From assembly GCA_037953625.1 (NCBI GenBank), contig CM075649.1:100631290-100695289 (forward strand): a stretch of 64,000 nucleotides of DNA. The letters run 5' to 3'. The first letter of the stretch is position 1. Every line of letters begins with the position of its first letter. This DNA comes from Crotalaria pallida (lineage: Eukaryota > Streptophyta > Magnoliopsida > Fabales > Fabaceae). The notes beneath the pieces were generated by a model that did no database searches, was not told where the DNA came from, and saw only the letters and a list, made by a program, of their open reading frames with translations. The translations under genes were made by a program, and so were the position numbers. Below are positions 55,657-64,000 of this stretch, in pieces.

Positions 55657-57229
55657 GATTTAACCTATAGAATTTGGGATCCTGGTGGATTCTTTGTAAT
55701 TATGTAGTAGTGTAGGTTTTGTTTTTTTATTTTTTGTTATTTAGCGAATAAAGAGTTGGAGCTTTTTCTATGTAATTGCTAATGAGGTGTTTCTAGCACT
55801 ATTTTTTAGTTGTTCATGTGTCACAGGTGAATAAGTTTGGGGGAGTCTCCTCCATGGTGCATCAAGAGAGAATGTTGTGCTACAAAGGGAAGTCTCTAAC
55901 TCCTTGCTTTTGCTTTTAATTTTTTATTTTGTAGTTTAGTTTAGATTAGTTTGCTTGAGGACAAGCCAACCTTTAAGTTTGGGGGAGTGGATACAAAATA
56001 AAAAAATTTTCAGATCTGAATTTTTTTTCTCCCATTTTTGGTGTTGGTTTGTGTCTTAGGTAGAGGTTTTGTGATTATTCTAGACTTAGGATTATTTTTC
56101 TGATGATAGGTGTATATACTTAGTTTAGGGTTAGACTCATTGATTTATGTTATTTATTTGTTGAGCTGTAAATATTTTTGAAATCTGGTTATTTTCACAA
56201 AGTTTTTCAGAACTTGAGATTAGTGAACTGACTTTAGCTTAGTGAGATTTTGAGCCTATTTGATGGGGTATGATTTATGTAATATTTTGATTTGAGACCC
56301 CTATTTCTTTCATGAGTGTGTTCTCTTTAGTTTTGTGTTCTAGAACTTGACCGGTGACCATTTTGAGATTGATAATTGATTACATGCATGAAAATGATTA
56401 AGGCATTTAGGATGGTGTTTTTGTAGCCTTCAGAGTTTGTGGATTTGTTTCCCTTAGTTGCCCATTTTGAGCCTTATGAGATATTATGATTTTTCTTTGG
56501 TACCCTGCATCTATTGAAATATTTTTGTGAGTACCTTGGAAATTTTGAATGAGCAATTGAGAGGAATGAATAAGAAAAAGTGAAAGTGATTGGTGATAAG
56601 TGTTATGAGTTCTATTTCTCTTCCAAGTAAAAAAAGAAAAAAAGAAAATGAAAAAATAATAAATGTGAAAGGAAGAGATTAGAAGAAAAAAAAAGTGAAA
56701 AGAAAAGAAGGATGATAATGATTTTGGAGTTGAGTGTGAGTCTTAATTGTATTCATTGCTCATTCATAATTTTTAAGGGATGTTGTTTGATTGCATATTT
56801 TTAGCCCTTTGTTTTATCCTTTGTTTCTTTTATCCCACCTGACACTTTTAGCCATGGCCTCATTACAACCAAATTAAAGACCTTTTGATTTGTGCATGTA
56901 GTTAATAATTTCAGTGGAGATTTGGGTCTATGGTCAAGCTTATGGTAAAATTTAACTATTGGATGAACTTGAGTGAATTGTTATACCCTTGATACACATG
57001 AGAGTTATACACTGAAAGGTTGAGAGTGTTCACTAGTTCTGAGTTCTGATTGATTTTGTTTCTTTAACCAAGTTTTGATATGTGAATAGCTTGTGTAAAT
57101 AGGTGGCTGTGTTGATGAGTCGAAGTCTTAGATTAAGTGTTGTACATTTTGATTTAGAAGGTAGTCTTGTGTTTATGAATTTTTATTTTCCATTTGCCTA
57201 GGACATGCAAAATGCTAAGTTTGGGGGTG
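55657..57229 (+). other. Element E 3' non-coding region and polypurine tract
   Basis: AT-rich. It includes the CTTGAGGACAAGCCAACC block and TTTGGGGGAGTGG near 55980, and an A-rich run near 56630-56700. The terminal AAGTTTGGGGGTG (57217-57229) is the polypurine tract. No gene. Confidence 0.78.
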
Positions 57230-58548
57230 TGATTTGGGTCTAATATATGATATTTTTGGGCTTAATTTCACTTCCTTTTGCTTTGGTTTTGGCTTGTTTC
57301 TCTTGTAAATATAGGTATTTTGTATTAGTTTTAGGAATTTTTAGTTTATTAGAATCCTTTGAACGTTTTGATCCGTTTTGGGTATGTTTCAGGTGTTTCG
57401 GAGCTTTATTTGGAGAAAATATTATTGGAGCTGAGAAGAGCATAAGAAGACCTTGAAAATGGCACAAGAACGGAGAGAAACGAAGTCGGAAAATACTGAG
57501 CACGCCCAGGCGCGGGAATGGCGTGCCCAGGCGCGCGTGCAGCGGTGAATTAAGGGCATCGGATATAGCGCCCCTAGGCGTGCTGGTCTGCACGCCCAGG
57601 CGCACCGCGTACGAGAAAGCCCAATTGGGCCTAATTCTGAGCAATTCTGATGGATTTTGATAAGATTAAGACTTTTATCTATTTATTTTAGCATTAGTAT
57701 TAGGTTTTAGGCAGAGATTAGAGAGCAATAATCAGTCATTCTTAGAGATTAGATTAGAGTTTGAAGGAGATTTACACAGTTTTGGGAGCATTCGAAGGAG
57801 GGATCCAGAGAAGATTGAAGATTCAAAGCACATAATTGTGGTAATTTAGGAATAAATATCATAGTTATTTGTTTTCTTCTTCTCTTTCATTATGTGTAAC
57901 TAAACCTTTTGTGTTAGGAACATGGTGGATTTGTATTTGTAATTTATTTTTATGAATTAATGTTTTTCAGTTGTAAATCAAGTGTTTAATGTTTTTATGC
58001 ATAGAAGTAGCTAATCTATATTTTGGATTTCTAAATCTGAATTGGAAAATTAGGATTTAGAATAGGTCATGCAATTGAACAGTATAATGATTCAACTTGT
58101 GGGAATACTTTTGGATTATTATATAACTTGATAATTCACTGTTCTTAATTAAGGTTATTCAATGGATTAAATTTATAAGGAATTAGGATTTAATAAGTTG
58201 AATAATATACAGTAATTTCATAAGAGGAATCTGGGAATTACTATTTTCTGGATTTGTTCTTGATTTGAATGAAAAATATTGATTTATAATAAATAAATGA
58301 ATATACAATGATATTAAGTTCCTAACCAAGTTCTTCCATTTAATTTCTCTTTTATTTTATTTTCAGCATATAATTCTTATTTTTAATTTATTTATTTTAA
58401 TTCTGAATTTTGCATTTTAATAGATTTTATTCTAGATTTTTCCTTAGGTAGTGATAGATTGAACAATTCTGAGTCCCTGTGGGAACGATATCTGGTCTTA
58501 ACCGACTATATTACTTTGCGATCTAGTATACTTGCTAGAGAGTGATCA
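57230..58548 (+). repeat. Element E 3' LTR (1319 bp)
   Basis: Near-identical to 53582-54909; followed by the TSD GTTAC at 58549-58553. Confidence 0.93.
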
Positions 58549-59510
58549 GTTACACATTATGAAATTAAGAACAAAAGCAATAGAAGTATACATGATTACC
58601 ATGGAAAAACCTTGGATCTTCCAATCCTTGATCTTCTCCTCTTCTAAAACTCTCTAAAATTATGTAATCTCCCTCTCTAAAAGCTGCTAACCTAATTCTA
58701 AAACTTTAATAAATATAAAATTACAAATCCTAAGAGAATCCCTAAAAAATGCATCAAAAAGTGGCCCAACTGGGCCTGGATGGCGTTCGCGCGCCTAGGC
58801 GCCCAGGACCTCACGCCCGGGCACACCATGTCTGATTGCTGGTGGACAACGTGGGCTGCGCGCCTAGGCGTGTAGGCTTGGGCGTCTGGGCGTGCCAGCC
58901 CTGCTCCGACTCCGTTTCGCTCCGTTCTTGCGCCATTTTCAAGGTCTTTTCGTCCTCTTTTCAGCTCCATAATTATTTTCTTCAATTAAGCTCTGAAAGT
59001 ACCTGAAACATACACAAAATGGATCAAAACGTTCAAAGGATTCTAAATTACCTAACTTCCTAAAAACTATACAAAAAGTCCTAAATTTACAAGAGAACCA
59101 AGCCAAATCCATAGTAAAAGGGAGTCTAAATCATGCTCAAAACATCATATATTAAACCCAAATCAGATTGCTCTTGGAGTAACTTCTAATCTATGGCTTT
59201 GGAGTTATTCTATTTATCTTCTTCTTCTTCTTCTTCTTCTTCTTTTGTAATGTGTCACACCCTCTTTTGTATATTATGAAATATAGTTTCTCTATTGTTT
59301 ATTGAATAGAGTATATGGACTTGCGTAAGTATAGAAGTAATAAAAATTTTATTATAAAACAATTGGTGAAAATAATCCTTTCTTTCATAAGTTGGGTTTT
59401 CATTACGACTATTAAAAATTTCCCAACTCAGTACTAAAATCACAATTATCAGAGTAAGCGGAAAATAGGGACCTTGACTTGATAATTCACGTTTCATGCC
59501 ATTTATATAA

Positions 59511-59514
<4 letters not shown>

Positions 59515-59552
<38 letters not shown>
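59515..59552. repeat. AT dinucleotide repeat in C
   Basis: An uninterrupted run of about 19 AT/TA units near the 3' end of the LTR in element sense; microsatellite. Confidence 0.9.
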
Positions 59553-59554
<2 letters not shown>

Positions 59555-59811
59555 ATAACCATACATATCATAATGTAGTAGTACCAACATACATCAAAGT
59601 CAATCGAGGTAGCAAGAGTTTATAAAATACAAGTCCATAATATAAAGCCAAAAGAAAAGACCACCACACTGAGATCTCTCAAAAATATGTACAATATATA
59701 TATAGAGAAAAACATGAAAATCCCAGCAGTGGTCCAGTGATCCTCCTCCATAGCATCATCTCCAGAGTCTCCAGCAGCTACTCCACCTGTCTCACATCCT
59801 AATCATCTATA

Positions 59812-60297
59812 CTATGCATCACCTGGTGGATCCCCAACTCCCCACTGGCTCCCAGTGGAGTGCTCGACTGGCTCGCCCTCACTCTCAGCCTCCTCAGGAT
59901 CCTCCTCTACCTCGTCCGATTGAGTGGGTGCCCTACCACTGGGCACTGGGTCGCTTGAAGGAGTCCCATGAACCGGACTCATCGGACTAAGTGTAGGAGT
60001 CTCCTCACGGATCACTCGAGAAGCAGAGGGGTGAGATCTAGTAGCAGCTCTAAAACGAAAGGAATGAAAGCGACGAGCTGGCCGAGTCGGGGGTGGTCCA
60101 TGATAGGTATAAAAAGGGGGTACATGCAAAGTATAGATAATAGGGATGCGAAACCTACGAGGATGGACACGAGCCAAAGGATTAGGGTGATATAGAGTCA
60201 CCTCTACCTCACCCTCAAACGTGGCTCTGTGGTCCTCGTAGTACCACACTCCACTAGGGAGTGGGAGCAACTCGATGCAAGCTAGATAGCGTGCCAT
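59812..60297 (-). CDS. LTR-encoded conserved protein of unknown function (solo LTR C)
   Basis: 161 codons from ATG 60297: MARYLACIELLPLPSGVWYY, then HPNPLARVHPRRFRIPIIYT, FYTYHGPPPTRPARRFHSF, RVIREETPTLSPMSP, PVPSGRAPTQSDEVEEDPEE and an acidic tail about 15 residues longer than in B. The blocks and their order match the B ORFs, with many synonymous codon differences, so the protein was under selection at least until the families split. The acceptor-like TATAG/GTGATG at 60301/60300 is shared with B. The frame is intact although the element is only a solo LTR. Function unknown. Confidence 0.6.
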   Translation of the reverse strand: MARYLACIELLPLPSGVWYYEDHRATFEGEVEVTLYHPNPLARVHPRRFRIPIIYTLHVPPFYTYHGPPPTRPARRFHSFRFRAATRSHPSASRVIREETPTLSPMSPVHGTPSSDPVPSGRAPTQSDEVEEDPEEAESEGEPVEHSTGSQWGVGDPPGDA

Positions 60298-60841
60298 CAC
60301 CTATAATGGGCATAAAGGGGTAAGCAATATAATCCACATAATCGAATAAGAATAAATAAAGCAAGTAACAATCGCAAGTTCCAAGTATCCAGATGCACAT
60401 GCAAATGAACAAACATGATTCATAATCCACATGCATGTCTCCCATTTCCATTGTCCATTGAACGTTCAATCCAGTAATTCGCATACATGACCAACATGTA
60501 TTGTGAAACTGCTCGGATAGTGTGCACACAACGTCACCAAGACGTAATAGCATTCCCTAATGCTTCCCACATTACCAAAATGTGTCATCGAGCCAGTTAT
60601 CACCGAATTAGTTCCATCTCCTTTCTCCATGCATGTATGGACATAAAATTTATCCATTAAGACTAACCAATAATCTTATCATGTGCATCCAATATTATTC
60701 CATCAGTGAGTTATAATGTTGTTAATAATTTCCCCGTTCTTTTATTGGAACATGACTCCTTTCCATAAGCATAGTTGATCTTAATTGACATTACTTTAGG
60801 TATGTTAAAAGAAAATTACTTTTCTGTCCTTGGTCCAAAAG

Positions 60842-61084
60842 ACTCGAGTGAATTTTCCAGGACTCGAGTGTTTCACAGATTCATCAAAATACTCGAGTGT
60901 ATTTCATGAGACTCGAGTGTTATTTATTTTCCAGAAATATATATTTTTAAATTCAGCAAAATACTCGAGTGTTCTTCATGAGTACTCGAGTGTTCTTGAG
61001 TTTCCAGAAATTCAATTTTTCCAAAATCATCGAAATACTCGAGTATCATCCCAAATACTCGAGTATCATCCCAAATACTCGAGT
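60842..61084. promoter_or_regulatory. Distal array of ACTCGAGT pairs (C)
   Basis: Starts at 60842/60862, 60891/60911, 60963/60984 (21 bp) and a triplet 61037/61057/61077. Same relative place as the distal arrays of B. Confidence 0.72.
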
Positions 61085-61837
61085 ATCTGCAGACAGACAA
61101 CACTGCAAATTGAGTTTTAACATACCATTTCCAACTATAGTCAATTCCAACCCAAACCAATGATCAACAGAGCTTATATTACATATTTTAAACATGTTCC
61201 AATATAGAATTAACAACATTTAACACTGAATCACAGAATTTCATCAATTATGCATAAAATCCATTTTTTCCACAACTCAACATACCAAATTCAATTCTAG
61301 GCACATTTAGCTCAATTACAGCTTTGGTACAGCTTGCATGTAACCTAATAAACTTGTCCAAACCAATGTTTGAATTCAGAAAGGCCTCCAAGCCTCAAAC
61401 CTAATTCCAACTATGCCCATAGAGTCTTTTGTTGACTCTCAACCTAAATTCACATGATTTAAACTTATTCTAGTGAATTAAAAGCTTCACCCTTACCTCT
61501 AAGTCGTGAATCAACAGGGAATTTGCAGAGAAATTGGCTGGAACACTCTAACCCCCAAAACCCTTTGCATGCAACCACAGTTGAACAGAGCACCAAGACC
61601 AGAGGATTTGACATGCAAAAACGTTTTAGAAATTGGGGAAAATGGTTAAGATTGGTTCTCTGCAACATAAACTAGAGGTATGAACGAATTTGAGGTTCAT
61701 AGGGTTCGTGAGCTTACCAAAATTCAAGCTTGAAGTCAGCTCCAGACCTCAGCTTTAGAGTTTTGACAGCAAACCTCCAATCTTTCGAGCTCCAATTCTT
61801 TCTCTACACAAACTCTCAGCTCTCACTCTATAAATCT

Positions 61838-61866
61838 TTGTAAAGCTCGAGATGTGAACTTTACAA
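61838..61866 (-). other. Leader hairpin of the C LTR
   Basis: 8-bp arms 61838-61845 and 61859-61866, 13-base loop containing CACATCTC on the element strand. Relative to B one stem pair is changed on both sides. About 130-155 bases after the TATA box. Confidence 0.55.
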
Positions 61867-61990
61867 TGGTGTATTACTCTCAATTCAAATCTCAACAACG
61901 CTCGAGAAATCAAGACCCGAAATTTGGAACCCTTAGTTGATGTTTCCAGAGAAATTCGACGAAAAATCCTCCATTTCCTTCAACCATGAG

Positions 61991-62158
61991 CTTATATAGA
62001 CACTTCCAGTGATCATGCAGCTCGCCACGATGCTTAATAACGTGTTCTGGGTGTGTTTTCGTGTCAACGAAAGAGAATCGTCACGTGTTGACTAATCAAT
62101 CGCACTAACGAGTTCTCCACTGACTCGATTACTCGAGTGTTTCCAGGAATACTCGAGT
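61991..62158 (-). promoter_or_regulatory. C LTR promoter module: TATA box and ACTCGAGT pair
   Basis: Minus-strand TCTATATAAG at 61991-62000; palindromes at 62131-62138 and 62151-62158, 20 bp apart and about 131 bp upstream of the TATA box. Confidence 0.65.
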
Positions 62159-63095
62159 ATTTTTGCCAATTTTTCAAAAATATTTATTTTAATGCCCTTC
62201 CCTCTAAAACTTTTCTAATATTGTTTCTAGGTCCTCATTCAGGGTTAATATGTAAAAACTTTATTTTTACATAAAATATTTTTATCAAAATATTTTCCAC
62301 TTCCTATGAGCACCCATACTAACACATAATTAATCTAAATTAATTATAAAGTAATTAGAAAATAATTATGAAATAACCTTTCATAATCAAAATTTTCATT
62401 ACATCAGGGGATGAAAATTTGGGGTGTTACATAATGGGTTACTAGTTTTCTCATAGGAATATGGTGGATTTGTATGAATCTTGAGTAGTTTTTCTATTTA
62501 TGAATTAAAAGTTTTTTATTTAAATCAATTGTTTGATTGTGGTTAAATTGTTTTACTTAAAAAGGGCTCGTTTTATTATTGGTAGTCTAATCCTTCAATT
62601 GGAAGATTAGGGATTAGATCTGACCTTGCAATTAAATAATAAATCACCTAACTTGTAGGGATACTTTTGGGGATTATATAATAATTGTTTTATTCCAATG
62701 TTCTTAATTAAAGGTTGTTTAATTGTTTAATCACTTACGGGATTAAGGGTTATCAAATTGAATAATAAACGGTAATTAAACAAGAGGGATTTAGTAATTA
62801 CCACCTCTGAAATTGTTCTTGATTTAATGGAAAATAGAAATTCATAATTAGTAACAACGGTCCTACAATGAAACTAGGTTCCTAGCCTTCTCCACAATTG
62901 TTCTCAATACCTTTTATTTTCTGTTTTGTTATTTAATTAATTCTACACTCTCAAATTTAATAAATCAAACTCAAGTTTCACTAGTAATTATGATTTGCCT
63001 AGAATTATTAGAAACAATTTGCAATCCCCGAGTGGAGCGATAATTTACTTACTCTTTATTACTTGCTAACCCGGTAACTTGCCGGTAGTCCAACA

Positions 63096-63532
63096 TGGTC
63101 GGTCCGCCTCCATGAACAAACATGATCCCTGGCCCACAAAGCGGTACTTGAAAAACAGGAATTGGAAGGACTCCCATGATTCGTTGGCAGTATAAAGGTC
63201 GTACCCATGCCAACCGTGGAAGGTAACCCAAGACTATTTGGCACTACCGGCCTTCTCGTGTACCAAGGACTGAGGTCAGTAGAGCCAGAGGAAGGGGTTC
63301 ACGTTGTAGGGAAGGGCAATAGCAGTGCAGAAAACTTGGAAGGCTCGGGCGGTCGACCAAGTGGAGGGATGAAGTTGAGAAGGCGCCAACCCAAGTTGAC
63401 GAAGCAGAACAACTTCGAAATCGGAAAAGTAAGGCCCACTCCTTACCGAACCACCAACTCTTCATATAAATAAATAAATTTCTATTTCATTTTTAAATAA
63501 GGAAAATAATTGAGGAAATTTCGGGTATTACA
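63096..63532 (-). repeat. Element H 3' LTR fragment, broken by the D insertion
   Basis: On the minus strand it starts TGTAATACCCG at 63532, next to a polypurine tract, and runs to the D array end at 63095. The remainder of this LTR should lie beyond the far end of D, outside the window. Two overlapping ORFs of 73-88 codons here have no recognisable product. Confidence 0.7.
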
Positions 63533-63546
63533 TTCCTCCTCAACTT
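63533..63546 (-). other. Polypurine tract of element H
   Basis: The minus strand reads AAGTTGAGGAGGAA directly before TGTAATACCC. The pol stop codon overlaps it. Confidence 0.7.
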
Positions 63547-64000
63547 GAAGATTTCTCGTCCTCGAGAAATGATGTACCTGTTTTAAACAAATGAGGGTAC
63601 GAAGCCCTCATGCTACTTTCAAGCTCCCAGGTAGCATCCTCACCATTCACTTGACTCCACACTACCTTGACCTGAGGAATATCCTTTCCTCTCAACTTCT
63701 TCACACTATGCCCATCGATTCTCAAAGGTATCGTTTCATACGTAAGGTTATCCTTGTGTTGTATGGCATCAGGCTCAATGATGTGGGATGGGTCACTCAC
63801 ATACTTTCTTAACTGAGACACATGAAAGACATTGTGTAGGTTGGAAAAAATAGGAGGTAAAGAAATTTGGTAAGCTATAGGGCCAACTCTTTTTCAAAAT
63901 TGGGTAAGGGCCTATGAAACGAGGTGTAAGCTTTTTGGTTTTGAGCACTTTTCCAATCCCGGTAGTTGGAACTATCCTCATAAACACATGATCTCCTTCT
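63540..64000 (-). pseudogene. pol: Element H pol C-terminus: integrase tail and chromodomain-like module (partial)
   Basis: The right end is cut by the window. Reading the minus strand: VFMRIVPTTGIGKVLKTKKL, TPRFIGPYPILKKSW (integrase C-terminal GPY/F region), then one extra base near 63890 shifts the frame. It resumes VSQLRKYVSDPSHIIEPDAI, PLRIDGHSVKKLRGK, IPQVKVVWSQVNGEDATWEL and SMRASYPHLF, the chromodomain-like module that ends Tekay/Del pol, with the stop at 63540-63542. Chromodomains direct integration toward chromatin marks. The H family is Tekay-type by this and by its LTR terminus. Confidence 0.85.

Larger units (their letters stand above)
53582..58548 (+). mobile_element. Element E: small Athila-like non-autonomous element encoding only an unknown protein
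   Basis: LTRs of 1328 and 1319 bp, TSD GTTAC, PBS TGGCACCGTTGCCGGGGA at 54916, and polypurine tract at 57217-57229. The 2.3-kb internal region has one split ORF homologous to that of D, and a 3' non-coding region shared with D and F. No gag or pol. By eye the two LTRs differ at about ten positions, so it is fairly young. Confidence 0.9.
49478..59165 (-). mobile_element. Element F: Athila-type element, 3' truncated, gag-protease only
   Basis: On the minus strand: 5' LTR (59165 to 52920, split by E), tRNA-Asp-type PBS, decayed gag, protease, a 53-codon ORF, then a 3' non-coding region that stops abruptly at 49478 without polypurine tract or 3' LTR. Comparison with E places the break inside the shared 3' region. 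The D LTR also lost about 110 bp at this junction, so a deletion took both. RT and integrase are absent: protease is followed directly by the 3' region. Confidence 0.82.
52920..59165 (-). repeat. Element F 5' LTR, split by element E
   Basis: Pieces are 52920-53581 and 58554-59165 (about 1.27 kb). On the minus strand it starts TGATTTGGG at 59165 and ends GTCCAACA at 52920. It contains GC-rich CGCCTAGGCG and CGCCCGGGC words at 58780-58910. It is related to the E LTR but clearly diverged from it. Confidence 0.82.
59253..62431 (-). mobile_element. Element C: solo LTR related to element B (3179 bp)
   Basis: TGTCACACCC at 59253 to GGTGTTACA at 62431 with TSD TAATG at 59248-59252 and 62432-62436. 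The D LTR is restored when it is removed. It shares with B the layout from 62431 downward: ACTCGAGT pair, TATA box, hairpin, conserved donor-like sites, distal ACTCGAGT array, CATTACCAAAATGTGTCAT block, acceptor-like site and ORF. It is diverged enough to be a different family. As a solo LTR it has no PBS, gag or pol. Confidence 0.88.
11984..63095 (+). mobile_element. Element D: tandem Athila-like non-autonomous elements sharing one LTR, many nested insertions
   Basis: With the insertions removed, D reads internal region 1 (11984-12469, 29045-30717), LTR (30718-31884, 43337-43708), internal region 2 (43709-44937, 47927-48830), LTR (48831-49477, 59166-59252, 62437-63095). The middle LTR is followed by a tRNA-Asp-type PBS and preceded by a polypurine tract, so it serves both as 3' LTR of copy 1 and 5' LTR of copy 2. 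The first LTR is outside the window. Lineage rests on the PBS and on the shared non-coding region with F, which has an Athila gag. D's only ORF encodes a protein I do not recognise. Confidence 0.75.
48831..63095 (+). repeat. D right LTR, split by F/E and by solo LTR C
   Basis: LTR pieces are 48831-49477, 59166-59252 and 62437-63095. About 110 bp equivalent to 31400-31507 is missing at the F insertion. It starts TGATTGGGG and ends GTCCAACA. The sequence after 63095 (TGGTC...) is element H, so this is the right end of the D array. Confidence 0.8.

Noticed and set aside
59255..59590. 111-codon ORF with a run of Ile-Tyr in C
   Set aside because: It reads through the AT microsatellite at 59515-59552; the repeated IY is an artefact.
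63207..63473. Possible host gene fragment in the GC-richer stretch 63096-63470
   Set aside because: It lies between the D array end and the H polypurine tract, so it is part of the H LTR; overlapping ORFs on both strands lack any recognised domain.

Overview
This is repeat-only nuclear DNA from a flowering plant, probably a eudicot; I cannot name the species. Every stretch I could assign belongs to an LTR retrotransposon or its decay product. The families are recognisable plant lineages: Ty3/gypsy Tekay-like (chromovirus), Tat and Athila, and Ty1/copia SIRE-like. I see no host gene, rRNA, tRNA or CRISPR. Names A to H below are local labels.

Nesting, outermost first. H (63096-64000, minus) is the end of a Tekay-type element with a chromodomain-like pol tail. 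D (11984-63095, plus) is inserted in it: an Athila-like non-autonomous family present as a tandem internal-LTR-internal-LTR run whose middle LTR (30718-43708) is shared. D has been invaded repeatedly: A (1-11983, minus), with LTRs of about 5.7 kb and a non-coding core of about 1.2 kb; a Tat element (12470-29039, minus), itself hit in its 5' LTR by a young SIRE-like copia element (23064-28635, plus); B (31885-43336, minus), a gag-only Tekay-like element with LTRs of about 3.9 kb; G (44938-47921), a solo LTR; F (49478-59165, minus), a truncated Athila gag-protease element, itself hit by E (53582-58548, plus), a small Athila-like non-autonomous element; and C (59253-62431), a solo LTR related to B. 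Five-base target duplications support the Tat, SIRE, B, G, E and C insertions.

Coding content. The Tat element has the full Gag-PR-RT-RNaseH-archaeal RNaseH-integrase order in one frame, broken by three stop codons, plus a three-exon antisense gene between pol and the 3' LTR. The SIRE-like element keeps a frameshifted gag only; B keeps gag and a dead protease start; F keeps gag and protease; D and E encode only a roughly 200-residue protein I do not recognise. No element here has an intact set of genes, so recent movers such as SIRE must have used enzymes made elsewhere.

Most unusual signals. First, the LTRs of B and the solo LTR C carry, in element sense, a 144-161 codon ORF whose protein is conserved between the two families with many synonymous differences, placed after a TATA box and plausible splice sites: an apparent gene inside an LTR. 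Second, LTRs of SIRE, B, C and G all carry the 8-bp palindrome ACTCGAGT in pairs exactly 20 bp apart, and in SIRE, B and C a set lies just upstream of the TATA box. Third, A, B and C share a hairpin downstream of the TATA box with a compensatory change in its stem and a similar loop.
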